A stretch of 64,000 nt of DNA from Nonomuraea turcica (lineage in GTDB: Bacteria > Actinomycetota > Actinomycetes > Streptosporangiales > Streptosporangiaceae). The notes under the pieces are model-generated. The model saw only the letters and a program-made list of their open reading frames with translations. It was not told where the DNA came from and made no database searches. This document shows positions 51,741 through 60,709 of this stretch, one piece after another. The translations under genes were made by a program, and so were the position numbers. Each line of letters opens with the position of its first letter. Position 1 is the stretch's first letter. The stretch is taken from NCBI RefSeq assembly GCF_030718205.1, contig NZ_JAUZQF010000003.1, positions 434,001-498,000 of the forward strand, read 5' to 3'.

Positions 51741-52517
51741 TCAGCCGAGCAGCCCGCGCAGATGATCCAGATCCCGCCGTACGGCCGCCGCCGGGTCGGC
51801 CGCCGGATAGTGGACGTGCAGTGACAGCGCTCCGGTGTAGCCACGTGCGCGCAGCCCAGAGATGATCTCCGGCCAGCGGACGACGCCTCCGTCTGCAAAC
51901 GGTTGCCACTCGCACACCCAGCCGTCCGCGGTGGATCGCCAGACGGCGTTCTTCACTCCCATGCAGGCCATCCGATCGCCCAGCAGATCGACATTGAGTG
52001 CCCATGCCTCGCTGCCCTCCTTGGCCTGGTTGCCGGGGTCGGCATAGAAGCGCACGTCGTCCAGGTCGCCTGCGAGCGCGAGGGCGAGCGAGGCGGATGG
52101 ATGGATCGTACCGTGATGCAGCTGGAGCGCCAGCTGTACACCGTGCCGGGCGGCGAGGCCGGCCAGGCGGGCCAGCGCGGCCCTGGACTCCGCCAACCGG
52201 CGGTGGTATCCGGCGGCGGGGTCGTAGCGGTAGAAGCCCGCCCGCACGAGGGGGACACCGGTCTCGCCGCAGGCTGCGATGATCCGTTCGGCGTCCGCAT
52301 CGGCGTCGAGCAGGTCGGTGGTGACGACGTCGAGGGTGAGCCCGCGGCGCTCGAGCTCCGCGGCGACGACGGCGATACCGCCGGGCTCGGCGGGGCTGAC
52401 CGTCTGCCCCTCACGCACGACGAGGTCCGCCCCGTCGGCGCCCACCGAGGCCAGGGCCTCGGCCAGCCGGGCGGCATCGATGGGACCGAAGGGCTTGGTG
52501 AAGGCAAGCAGGCGCAC
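51741..52517 (-). CDS. Sugar phosphate isomerase/epimerase-type TIM barrel protein
   Basis: A 258-residue AP-endonuclease-2-like barrel: RLLAFTKPFGPIDAARLAEALASVGADGADLVVREG, LALQLHHGTIHPS, FYADPGNQAKEG, YTGALSLHVHYP, with His/Asp/Glu residues suited for metal binding. Such enzymes isomerise or dehydrate sugars and sugar acids. It leads the minus operon with LacI and is divergent from the ABC importer operon over a 306-base spacer with three LacI-type boxes. Confidence 0.8.
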   Translation of the reverse strand: MRLLAFTKPFGPIDAARLAEALASVGADGADLVVREGQTVSPAEPGGIAVVAAELERRGLTLDVVTTDLLDADADAERIIAACGETGVPLVRAGFYRYDPAAGYHRRLAESRAALARLAGLAARHGVQLALQLHHGTIHPSASLALALAGDLDDVRFYADPGNQAKEGSEAWALNVDLLGDRMACMGVKNAVWRSTADGWVCEWQPFADGGVVRWPEIISGLRARGYTGALSLHVHYPAADPAAAVRRDLDHLRGLLG

Positions 52518-52535
52518 ACGTACTCCCCGTGGTCA

Positions 52536-52547
52536 GAAAGCGCTTGT
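52536..52547. promoter_or_regulatory. LacI-type box upstream of isomerase gene
   Basis: GAAAGCGCTTGT keeps the core of GAAAGCGCTTTC and lies 19 bases before the isomerase start. The rest of the 52518-52822 spacer shows two further boxes near the importer side and no additional gene. Confidence 0.6.
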
Positions 52548-52699
52548 AGAGCTTCGTTTCAAGGCTGCCGATTGCCGCAACCCGTCGCGACCCTACCGCC
52601 GCGATCCGCCGAAAAATGCCTGTATAACCGCTTGTTCTGGGCGGCGGCGAGCTGTAACAGCCGTCGACGGGCAGGTCTTCGCCGACCGAGCATCGATCT

Positions 52700-52711
52700 G
52701 AAACCGCTTTC
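52700..52711. promoter_or_regulatory. LacI-type box upstream of ABC importer operon
   Basis: GAAACCGCTTTC differs from the palindrome GAAAGCGCTTTC in one base. It lies about 110 bases before the binding protein gene. Confidence 0.6.
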
Positions 52712-52762
52712 TCACAAGTCTTGAATCGGGTTATGAGCCGGGTTACTCTCGACAAACCTCGG

Positions 52763-52774
52763 GCAAGCGCTTTC
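52763..52774. promoter_or_regulatory. Second LacI-type box upstream of ABC importer operon
   Basis: GCAAGCGCTTTC, one base off the palindrome, 63 bases from the preceding box (centre to centre) and about 50 bases before the binding protein start. The two boxes are six helical turns apart, suitable for cooperative repression. Confidence 0.65.
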
Positions 52775-52822
52775 CCGTCTGTCCGAGCACCCCTCTGGCC
52801 TCCGCCTCTTAGGGAGGGCTCC

Positions 52823-54289
52823 ATGAATCCTCATCGGCGTGGCACCGCCGCGATCATCACCGCAGCCATCGCGTCACTACTCGTGGCGGCGTGCGGCACA
52901 TCGACCAACAGCAGTAGCGGCGGCGGTGGTACGCAGACCACGCTGAAGATCTGGGACTTCTCCGCCGAACAGGTGCAATTCCACAAGGATGTTGGCGCGC
53001 AGTTCACCAAGGAACATCCCAACATCACGATCGAGTGGCGCTCGATCACCCAGGCCGACTACATGAAGACCCTGCCTCTGGCCTTCCAGAGCAACCAGGC
53101 GCCGGACATGTTCTACTGGAACGCCGCCGGGCTGTCGGAACTGCTGGACCAGAAGTGGATCCGCCCGCTCAGCCCGAGCGGGACCGTCCCCGCCGACTTC
53201 ACCAAGCGCTGGCCGGACGGATCCTTCCTGGAAGGCATCAACATGCAGGACGGGAAGACGTACGGCTTCCCGTTCACGGAGAACCTCTACTGGGGCTCCG
53301 GCTACATGTTCCTCAACAAGCAGGTCTTCCATCAGGCCGGGCTGGACGTCAACAACCCGCCCAAGACCTGGACCGACCTCAAGAACGCCTGCGCGCAGAT
53401 CAAGGCCAAGACCAAGGCGGAGTGCATCGCCGCGCCCACCAAGGGCGAGGACATGCAGCGGATCTGGTACGGGCTGCTCAGCAGCGTCTCGACCTCGTCG
53501 ACCGACTTCTTCGACTACAAGACGGGCAAGTTCAACCTGACCGAGCCCGGGCAGCTGAAGACCTTCGCCTTCATCCAGGAGCTCAAGAAGGCCGGGTACC
53601 TGGCGCCGGGCACCAACGACAAGAACTTCTCCCGCCAGCAGTTCGCCGCCGGGCAGGCCGGCATCTACTTCGACGGCACCTGGATGCTGAGCGTGTGGGA
53701 CAGCCAGGGCTTCAGCAGCGACAACTACGTGGTGGCGCCGCGCGTCGACCCGGACGAGGGGCAGGCCGGCGCGGGCGGCCGCACGTACGACGGCAACAAG
53801 TACTGGGTCAGCTCGCAGACCAAGCATCCCGACGCCGCCTGGACGTTCATCCAATGGATGACCGACCCGAACGGCTACTTCGTCCAGCAGTACTACAAGA
53901 ACGCCTTCGGCACGCTGTCCTACGTCGACAACCAGAAGATGGTCACCCATCCGGTGCTCAAGCAGATCATGGAGATCGGCTCGAAGCCGGGCTACCGGGT
54001 CCAGCTCCCCGAGCCGCTGCTCAAGTGCCCCGACATCGCCAAATCCAAGGCGTACGTCAACGCGCTGACGAAGACCCCCGACGCGGAGTGGGAGGCCATG
54101 AACGAGGCGCTGGTCAGCGGCCAGCCTCTGGCGTCCGTGGGCGCCGCTGTCGTCAAGCAGCGGCAGACCGCCTTGGAGGAAGGGCTCAAACAGGAGGCGG
54201 CCAGCGGCCTGAAGGTGTCGATGGACTGCTACACCTTCCCCGACTGGGACACCACGAAGGACTACACCTCGGACATGTACAAGAGCTAA
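52823..54289 (+). CDS. ABC sugar transporter substrate-binding lipoprotein
   Basis: A 488-residue lipoprotein. Signal with lipobox LLVAAC (Cys about residue 24), a Ser/Gly linker, then the family 1 fold (TLKIWDFSAEQVQFHKDVGAQF, APDMFYWNAAGLSELLDQKW, YGFPFTENLYWGSGYMFLNK). The start has AGGGAGGG at 52811-52818 and fits the signal peptide; the frame is open further up but through the promoter boxes. It collects the oligosaccharide for the permeases that follow. Confidence 0.92.
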   Translation: MNPHRRGTAAIITAAIASLLVAACGTSTNSSSGGGGTQTTLKIWDFSAEQVQFHKDVGAQFTKEHPNITIEWRSITQADYMKTLPLAFQSNQAPDMFYWNAAGLSELLDQKWIRPLSPSGTVPADFTKRWPDGSFLEGINMQDGKTYGFPFTENLYWGSGYMFLNKQVFHQAGLDVNNPPKTWTDLKNACAQIKAKTKAECIAAPTKGEDMQRIWYGLLSSVSTSSTDFFDYKTGKFNLTEPGQLKTFAFIQELKKAGYLAPGTNDKNFSRQQFAAGQAGIYFDGTWMLSVWDSQGFSSDNYVVAPRVDPDEGQAGAGGRTYDGNKYWVSSQTKHPDAAWTFIQWMTDPNGYFVQQYYKNAFGTLSYVDNQKMVTHPVLKQIMEIGSKPGYRVQLPEPLLKCPDIAKSKAYVNALTKTPDAEWEAMNEALVSGQPLASVGAAVVKQRQTALEEGLKQEAASGLKVSMDCYTFPDWDTTKDYTSDMYKS

Positions 54290-54349
54290 GACCGGACGGC
54301 GCCGTCGGCCACGCGCCGGCGGCGTGCCCTTCCCTTCGTGAGGACATCT

Positions 54350-55354
54350 ATGACAACCATCGCCCCTGCCCCCGGCAGGGAGAGGGTGACGGAGAGCGAC
54401 CGGTCGCCCGCCGAGCGTGTGCCCGAACGCGTCGATCACTCCCGCGAGCGCGTCCGCGGCCTCGACAGGGTCTGGCTGCTCGTCTTCCTGGCCCCCTTCC
54501 TCCTGCTCTACCTCGGCTTCACCATCTGGCCGCTGATCGCGACGATCTACTACTCCTTCTTCGACTGGTCGGGCATCGGCCCGATCGAGCCTTTCGTCGG
54601 GACCCGCAACTACAGCACGATCCTGGCCGATCCGCTGTTCTGGGTCTCAGTGGTCAACACGCTGGTCTTCGCCCTGCTGACGACCGCCATCAAGCTCCCG
54701 ATCTCGCTGGTGGCGGCGATCCTGCTCACCCGCAAGTGGCTGCGCGGCAAGCCGTTCTTCCGGACCGTGTTCTTCGCGCCGCTCATCATCCCCGTCGCCA
54801 TGGCAGGCCTGGTCTTCACCTACCTGCTCAACCCGTCCAACGGCGCGCTGAACGCGATCCTGCGTGACTTCGGCCTGGTCGATCAGGGGTTCGACGTGTT
54901 CGCCAACCGGTGGAGCGCGTTGCTCGTGCTCGTGCTCGTCTCGATCTGGCAGATCTTCGGCCAGTACATGATCTACTGGATGGCGGCGCTGCAGAACGTG
55001 CCGGAGGAGCTCTACGAGGCGGCCGCCATCGACGGCGCGAGCGAGTGGAAGAAACTCACCCGCATCACGCTGCCGATCATCAGGCCGGTCGCCGTGATCA
55101 TCACCCTGCTCGGCCTGGTGAACGCCATGCACGTCTTCGGGCTGGTCGTCACGCTCACTGCGGGCGGGCCCGGCACCAGCACCTACGTGGTGTCCTACTT
55201 CATCTACCAGAACGCCTTCGGCAGGGTTCCGTTCGCCTACGGTTACGCCTCGGCCGCGGCGCTGCTGTTCTCCGTCATCGCCTTCGTCCTGGTCTCCGCC
55301 CAGGGCCTCGCGGTTCGCCGGGCGCAGCGGCTCAGGAAGGAGTACGGCGTCTGA
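54350..55354 (+). CDS. ABC sugar transporter permease, MalF type
   Basis: A 334-residue permease with a long charged N-terminus, about six membrane segments (VWLLVFLAPFLLLYLGFTIW first) and the EAA loop YEAAAIDGASEWKKLTRITLP. The ATG at 54350 has GAGGA six bases upstream. It lies 60 bases after the binding protein gene and overlaps the next permease gene (TGATG). No ATPase gene is in the operon. Confidence 0.93.
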   Translation: MTTIAPAPGRERVTESDRSPAERVPERVDHSRERVRGLDRVWLLVFLAPFLLLYLGFTIWPLIATIYYSFFDWSGIGPIEPFVGTRNYSTILADPLFWVSVVNTLVFALLTTAIKLPISLVAAILLTRKWLRGKPFFRTVFFAPLIIPVAMAGLVFTYLLNPSNGALNAILRDFGLVDQGFDVFANRWSALLVLVLVSIWQIFGQYMIYWMAALQNVPEELYEAAAIDGASEWKKLTRITLPIIRPVAVIITLLGLVNAMHVFGLVVTLTAGGPGTSTYVVSYFIYQNAFGRVPFAYGYASAAALLFSVIAFVLVSAQGLAVRRAQRLRKEYGV

Positions 55355-56208
55355 TGACGACGATCACTCAGGCCGCCCGGCGCAGCCACACCGTGCGGGG
55401 CAACCTCATCGCCCTGCCGATCCTGCTGGTCATCGGGCTCGTGTGGGCCTATCCCTTCCTGTGGACGATCTCGGCCGCGTTCAAGACCCAGGCCGGGATG
55501 TTCACCAGCGGCGCGAGCCTCGTGCCGGACCAGCTCAACTTCGACAACTTCGTACGGGCCTGGGTCAACGCCGGTTTCTCCGGATACTTCTTCAATACGG
55601 TGCTCTACTCGGTCGTCTCGACCTTCATCGAGCTGGTCAAGGCGGCCCTGTGCGGCTATGTGCTGGCCAGGTACGAGTTCCCAGGGCGCACCCTGCTCTA
55701 CCGGATGATCGTGGGGACCCTGTTCATCCCGGTCGCCTCGATCATCGTCCCGCAGTTCGTGCTGATCGAGAACCTCGGCCTGCTGAACACGCGGGCCGGG
55801 GTCATCCTGGCCATGTCCGGCGGCGCCGGCGCCCTCTACGTCCTGCTGTTCGTGGGGTTCTTCTCCAGCGTCCCGGCCGACCTGTTCGAGGCGGCCAAGC
55901 TCGACGGGGCCGGCTTCCTCAAGACGTTCGGCCTCATCCTCCCGCTGGCCAAACCGGTCATCGCGGTGGTGGTCATCTTCCAGTTCATCAGCAGCTGGAA
56001 CGAGTTCAACATCCCGCTGGTGTTCACGCTCGGCCAGCCCGACCTGCAGAATCTCGCCGTCGGGATGATGTCCTTCCAGGGTGAGTACGCCACCGACTGG
56101 ACCGGGTTCGCCGCGGGAATGACGATCTCGTTCCTGCCGATGCTGATGATCTTCCTCTTCTTCCAGAACTACTTCACGCGCGGCCTGGCCGGCGCCACGA
56201 AGGGGTGA
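55354..56208 (+). CDS. ABC sugar transporter permease, MalG type
   Basis: A 284-residue permease: first segment LIALPILLVIGLVWAYPFLW, EAA loop FEAAKLDGAGFLKTFGLILP and the family C-terminus NYFTRGLAGATKG. It completes the importer and is coupled on both sides by overlaps. Confidence 0.93.
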   Translation: MTTITQAARRSHTVRGNLIALPILLVIGLVWAYPFLWTISAAFKTQAGMFTSGASLVPDQLNFDNFVRAWVNAGFSGYFFNTVLYSVVSTFIELVKAALCGYVLARYEFPGRTLLYRMIVGTLFIPVASIIVPQFVLIENLGLLNTRAGVILAMSGGAGALYVLLFVGFFSSVPADLFEAAKLDGAGFLKTFGLILPLAKPVIAVVVIFQFISSWNEFNIPLVFTLGQPDLQNLAVGMMSFQGEYATDWTGFAAGMTISFLPMLMIFLFFQNYFTRGLAGATKG

Positions 56209-57401
56209 CAATCCGCTTGAAGATCACCGCCGGTGATCCCTCGACGGTGAGGCACGGCGCGTTCGCCTACACCTGGGACATCGTGGGCGACCCCGCGGCG
56301 GCCGAGCGCATCGCCGGCCTCGGCGTGAGCACGGTGACCTTGCAGGCCGCCTACCACTCGGTCCGGGCCACCACCCCGTGGCATCCGCGCCACCGCATCG
56401 TGCAGGCCGACCACGCGGCGGCCTACTTCCGGCTGCGCCCAGAGCGCTGGCGTGGGCGGCTCCGGCCGTACCCGCCGAGCTGGGGGGTGCCCGACGAGGA
56501 CAGGTTCGGCGCGGCGCTGACCGCGCTGGCCGGGACCGGGCTGCGGGCCGAGGCTTGGCTGGTGCTCACGCACTCCTCGGTGCTGGGCCGCGAAGCGCCC
56601 GACCTGACGGTGCGCAACGCCTACGGCGAGCCCTACCCCTACGCGCTCTGCCCCGCTCAGCCCGCCGTCCACGACTACGCGCTGACCCTCGTGAGCGAGG
56701 TGTGCGAGCAGTACGACGTGCCCGCGCTGATGCTGGAGGCCTGCGGCTGGCTGGGCGCCGAGCACGCCGGCCACCACGAGAAGACCTCCGGCGCGCACCT
56801 GTCCGCCTGCGGTAGGGCGCTGCTGTCCCTCTGTCTCTGCCCGGCCTGCCGGGCCGCGCTGGCCGGGGGCGGCCTGGACGTCGATGAGCTGGCGCGCGAC
56901 GTGCGCGCCGCCGTGGACGGAGAGCTCCAGCAGGGCGTCCCGGCCGGGACCAGCCTGGACGACGCGCTCGGCCGCGAGCGCGCTCAGGCCCTGTACGGTC
57001 ACCGCGGCCAGGTCATCGCCGGCCTGGTCCACGGTGTGGCAGCACTGGCCGGCGACCGCGAGCTGCTGCTCATGGCCACCGACGACCCGCAGGTCACCGG
57101 CCCCGACGTGGGCATCGACCTGGCCTCCTTCGACGCGCCGGTCGACGCGTACGTGCTCAAGTGCTGGGGCCCGGAGGACGCGGCACTGGCCCAGGTGAAG
57201 GCCGCGGCGAGCCGTACCGAAGTCCCGCTCGTCGCCAACCTCACCGTGCTGGAGGACGGCCACGCCCGGATTCCGGCTCTCGCCGCCGACCTCGTCGCCA
57301 GGGGCGCGCGGCACCTGCGTTACTACCACGCCGGGCTGGGCTCGCCTGCCCGCCTGGCCAGCATGCGGGCGGCGGCTCGCTTGAAGGAGAGGCAATGCTG
57401 A
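56205..57401 (+). CDS. TIM-barrel-like protein of unknown function
   Basis: A 398-residue protein not recognised with certainty. It starts at GTG 56205 overlapping the permease stop and runs HGAFAYTWDIVGDPAAAERI, STVTLQAAYHSVRATTPWHP, then NAYGEPYPYALCPAQPAVHDYALTLVSEV, LMLEACGWLGAEHAGHHEK and LCLCPACRAAL (a CxCPxC element), ending with a barrel-like C-terminus VDAYVLKCWGPED. Placement inside a sugar operon and the barrel-like layout suggest a glycosidase or hydrolase. No signal peptide. Function is not established. Confidence 0.7.
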   Translation: MTIRLKITAGDPSTVRHGAFAYTWDIVGDPAAAERIAGLGVSTVTLQAAYHSVRATTPWHPRHRIVQADHAAAYFRLRPERWRGRLRPYPPSWGVPDEDRFGAALTALAGTGLRAEAWLVLTHSSVLGREAPDLTVRNAYGEPYPYALCPAQPAVHDYALTLVSEVCEQYDVPALMLEACGWLGAEHAGHHEKTSGAHLSACGRALLSLCLCPACRAALAGGGLDVDELARDVRAAVDGELQQGVPAGTSLDDALGRERAQALYGHRGQVIAGLVHGVAALAGDRELLLMATDDPQVTGPDVGIDLASFDAPVDAYVLKCWGPEDAALAQVKAAASRTEVPLVANLTVLEDGHARIPALAADLVARGARHLRYYHAGLGSPARLASMRAAARLKERQC

Positions 57402-58381
57402 ATGGCCTGTACGTGATGGATCCGAACCGCTTCGACGACGTCTACGGCCCGCAGGCCCGGGCCGCGATCGAGCGGCACCTGACCATCGCCTCGCCCCCGC
57501 TCACCGCCGACCGGCTCACCCCCGACGTGCTCGCCGACCTCCAGGTACTGGTGACCGGATGGGGGGCGCCCAGGCTGGACGCCGAGCTGCTCGCCGCCGC
57601 GCCCAAGCTCTCGCTGGTGCTGTACGGCGCGGGCTCCATCCGCCCGCTGGTCACCCCCGAGATGTGGGCCAGGGGAGTGCGGGTCACCTCGGCGGCCACC
57701 GCCAACGCCACCCCGGTCGCCGAGTTCGCGCTCTCGCAGATCCTGTACGCACTCAAGCACGGCTGGCGCTACGTGCTGACCGCGCGCGCCACCGCCGCCC
57801 CCGCCGTGCGCGGGCCCGAGACCGGCGCCTATGACGCGGTGGTCGGGCTGGTCTCGCTCGGCGCCACGGGCCGGGCCACGGCGCGGCTGCTCGCCCACCA
57901 CGACCTCGTCGTGCAGGCCTGCGACCCGTACGCCGACCCGGAGGAGGCGGAGCGGCTCGGGGTGCGCCTCGTCGGCCTGGAGGAGCTGTTCGCCACCTCC
58001 GACGTGGTCAGCCTGCACGCGCCGCTCATCCCTGAGACGCGCGGCATCGTCGGCTCCAGGCAGCTGGAGTCGATGAAGCCCGACGCCACCCTGATCAACA
58101 CCGCGCGCGGCGGCCTCGTCGACGAGGCCGCGCTCGTGGACGTCCTGGGCCGGCGGACCGACCTGTTCGCCGTGCTCGACGTCACCGACCCGGAACCGGC
58201 CGTCGCGGGCTCGCCGCTGTTCACGATGCCCAACATCGTCGTCACCCCGCACGTGGCAGGCAGCCTGGGCCACGAGCGGCGCCGCCACGGGGAGGCGATG
58301 GCCGAGGAACTCGCCCGTTACGTCGCGGGGGAGCCGCTGCTGTACGAGATCATCGAGTCCGGGCTGGCGAGGAGGGCATGA
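57395..58381 (+). CDS. D-isomer-specific 2-hydroxyacid dehydrogenase
   Basis: A 328-residue NAD-dependent dehydrogenase. Nucleotide site VVGLVSLGATGRATARLL, catalytic Arg in INTARGGLVDEAAL, Glu in VTDPEPAVAGS and His in VTPHVAGSLGHERRR. The first glycine motif is slightly unusual (SLGATG). It reduces a 2-keto acid or oxidises a D-2-hydroxy acid. It starts with AAGGAGAG upstream and overlaps both the preceding and next genes. A closely placed second dehydrogenase follows. Confidence 0.9.
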   Translation: MLNGLYVMDPNRFDDVYGPQARAAIERHLTIASPPLTADRLTPDVLADLQVLVTGWGAPRLDAELLAAAPKLSLVLYGAGSIRPLVTPEMWARGVRVTSAATANATPVAEFALSQILYALKHGWRYVLTARATAAPAVRGPETGAYDAVVGLVSLGATGRATARLLAHHDLVVQACDPYADPEEAERLGVRLVGLEELFATSDVVSLHAPLIPETRGIVGSRQLESMKPDATLINTARGGLVDEAALVDVLGRRTDLFAVLDVTDPEPAVAGSPLFTMPNIVVTPHVAGSLGHERRRHGEAMAEELARYVAGEPLLYEIIESGLARRA

Positions 58382-59367
58382 GCACCAGTGGCCGCCGAGG
58401 CCTACCCACCCTGGTCCTGCTGCCGCCGCACGATCCGGTCACCGAGGGCTGGCAGGCCCGGCTGGAGCAGGCGGTGCCGGACCTCGTCGTGCTTCGGCCG
58501 GAGACCCGCGAGGAGGCGGCACACGCGCTGGCGGAGGCCGACGCCGCCTACGGCACGCTGCCCGCGGACCTGCTGGCGCACGCCGGGCGGTTGTGCTGGC
58601 TGCAGGCCCCACAGGCCGGGCCGCCTCCGGGGTTCTACCATCCGGCCCTGGTCGCGCACCCCGTGCAGGTCACCAACATGCGCGACACCTACACCGACCA
58701 CGTGGCCGCGCACGCGCTGGCGCTCGTGCTCGCGTTGGCCAGGGGCCTGCCCAAGTACGCCCGAGACCAGGCCCACGCGCGCTGGGCACCCCACTGGGAC
58801 CCCGCCACCGTGCTCTCCTTGGGCGAGGCCGCGGCCTTGGTGGTGGGGGTGGGCGCGGTCGGGGCCGAGGTCGGCAGGCTGCTGGCGGCGTTCGGCACCA
58901 GGGTCGTGGGCGTGGACGCCCGGCGCGGCGGCCCCGTGCCGGGCTTCGCCGAGGTGCTGCCGGCCGACGCCCTCGACCGGCTGCTCCCCGAGGCCGATCT
59001 GGTCATCCTTACGGTCCCGCACACCCCCGCCACGGAGGGACTGCTGAACGCGCGGAGGCTTGCCCTCGCCAAGCCCGGGGCGTACATCGTCAACGTCGGC
59101 CGCGGGGCCACCGTCCGGCTCGACGACCTCGCCGCCGCCCTGGAAGCGGGGCACCTGGCCGGCGCGGCCCTGGACGTCTTCGAGACCGAACCGCTCCCGG
59201 CCGATCATCCCCTCTGGCGGCGTCCCGACGTGCTCATCACCCCGCACGTGGCCGGCGTGGGGCCGCATGCCGGCGAGCGGCGCTTCGCCGTCCTGCTGGA
59301 GAACGCCCGGCGTTTCGTGGCCGGGCGGGAACTGATCAATCTGGTCGACAAGTCTGAATGGTACTGA
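58378..59367 (+). CDS. D-isomer-specific 2-hydroxyacid dehydrogenase (second copy)
   Basis: A 329-residue dehydrogenase of the same family but divergent from its neighbour: VVGVGAVGAEVGRLLAAFG, IVNVGRGATVRLDDLAAAL, DVFETEPLPADHPLW and ITPHVAGVGPHAGERRF. The Arg, Glu and His of catalysis are kept. The ATG overlaps the previous stop. Two different members side by side suggest two substrates or a reduction/oxidation pair. Confidence 0.9.
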   Translation: MSTSGRRGLPTLVLLPPHDPVTEGWQARLEQAVPDLVVLRPETREEAAHALAEADAAYGTLPADLLAHAGRLCWLQAPQAGPPPGFYHPALVAHPVQVTNMRDTYTDHVAAHALALVLALARGLPKYARDQAHARWAPHWDPATVLSLGEAAALVVGVGAVGAEVGRLLAAFGTRVVGVDARRGGPVPGFAEVLPADALDRLLPEADLVILTVPHTPATEGLLNARRLALAKPGAYIVNVGRGATVRLDDLAAALEAGHLAGAALDVFETEPLPADHPLWRRPDVLITPHVAGVGPHAGERRFAVLLENARRFVAGRELINLVDKSEWY

Positions 59368-59368
59368 C

Positions 59369-60709
59369 ATGATCAAAAGACGGAACTTCCTGCTCGGCGG
59401 CACGTTAGTCGCCCTGGCTCCGCTCCTGCCCGACTCGCCCGCGCTCGCGAGTTCCGGCTTCGCCGTTCAGACCGTCGCCACCGGTGTGGCGGCCAAGAGC
59501 GATCGGCGCGCCATGGCCGGCGGCCTGTACGACCCCGTCGCGGGCAAGACGTTCATCTCCTGGACGGGGGAGAACACCAACCCGTACGTCGCCGCCTACG
59601 ACCACGCCACCGGCAGGTGGACCCAGCCGATCAAGGTCGGGCAGTCGCCCAAGGGCGACTCGCACCACTACCCGGTGATGATCCAGGCCGACGACGGCCG
59701 GCTCCTGGTCTTCTACGGCTCGCACAACAGCGTCCAGCGGCTGGCCACCTCCCAGCCGCACACCGTCGAGGGTGACTGGACCGACGGGACCGTCGACGCC
59801 GCGCCGCGCTCGTCGTACCCCATGCCCGTCAAGGCGAGCAACGGCGACATCTACCTCTTCTTCCGGGACACCCCACGCAACGACGACCCGTCCTTCCCCA
59901 CCGACTACCGGCCCATCCACTACCTCCTGTCCACCGATGACGGCCGTACCTGGACCCACTCCAAGGACCTGGAGGGCATCCCGTTCGCCATCGGCTCCAC
60001 CGACCGGTCCGACAACTGCAACGAGATCTACATCGGCGAGATCGAGGTCACCCCGGCGCAGGGGAACGTGCCGGAACGGTTCCACTTCGTCTGGACGCTC
60101 GCCGGCGGCGGACCCGGCCGCCACGAGCACGACTACTACCACCGCAACCTGTACTACGCGGCCTTCCAGCCGGGCGACCGGCACTTCTACAACGCCGCCG
60201 GCGACGACCTCGGCACCCGCGTGGACTGCGGCGACGCCTCCCGGCTCCCGCTCGTCCTGGAGACCGAGCTGAAGCGGGCGAAGCCGCTGTCACGAGACGT
60301 CGGCTACACCCATCTGGTCGGGTCGATGGCGGGCAACCGTCCCGTGCTGCTGTTCATGCTCCAGGACGGCGACACCACCGTCGTGCACGCGGCCGCGTGG
60401 CAGGGACACGAATGGCGCATCGCCGAGATGACCAGGGAGGCGACCCTGTTCGACAAGGAGCAGATCTCCCCGGCCGCGTTCCGCGTCTACGCCAACCCCG
60501 CCGACGGGACCTCGGCCGTCTCCACCTACATCCTGGAGAACGGCACCCACTGGCGGTCCGAGGCCAGGGTCCCCACGCCCACCAGGATCCAGCGTGCCAG
60601 CCTCATCGCCGGCTTCCGCGACCCCGCGCGCGTCGTACTGACCGGCTCGGCCGCCGGCGTCACGGTCCCTGAAGGCGGCATGTTCGTCCTCGGGATGCCT
60701 ACGACGTGA
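59369..60709 (+). CDS. Secreted BNR-repeat propeller protein (BNR_4 family)
   Basis: A 446-residue protein with a Tat-like signal (MIKRRNFLLGGTLVALAPLL) and a seven-bladed-propeller pattern: SHHYPVMIQADDGRLLVFYGSHN, SYPMPVKASNGDIYLFFRDTP, HYLLSTDDGRTWTHSKDL, SDNCNEIYIGEIEVTP. It resembles BNR_4 proteins, which include lyases of ulvan type (PL24/PL25-like) and glycosidases. The three His-containing strips could serve as catalytic residues. It is the only clearly exported enzyme-like protein of this operon, and so may perform the first cleavage outside the cell. Confidence 0.78.
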   Translation: MIKRRNFLLGGTLVALAPLLPDSPALASSGFAVQTVATGVAAKSDRRAMAGGLYDPVAGKTFISWTGENTNPYVAAYDHATGRWTQPIKVGQSPKGDSHHYPVMIQADDGRLLVFYGSHNSVQRLATSQPHTVEGDWTDGTVDAAPRSSYPMPVKASNGDIYLFFRDTPRNDDPSFPTDYRPIHYLLSTDDGRTWTHSKDLEGIPFAIGSTDRSDNCNEIYIGEIEVTPAQGNVPERFHFVWTLAGGGPGRHEHDYYHRNLYYAAFQPGDRHFYNAAGDDLGTRVDCGDASRLPLVLETELKRAKPLSRDVGYTHLVGSMAGNRPVLLFMLQDGDTTVVHAAAWQGHEWRIAEMTREATLFDKEQISPAAFRVYANPADGTSAVSTYILENGTHWRSEARVPTPTRIQRASLIAGFRDPARVVLTGSAAGVTVPEGGMFVLGMPTT

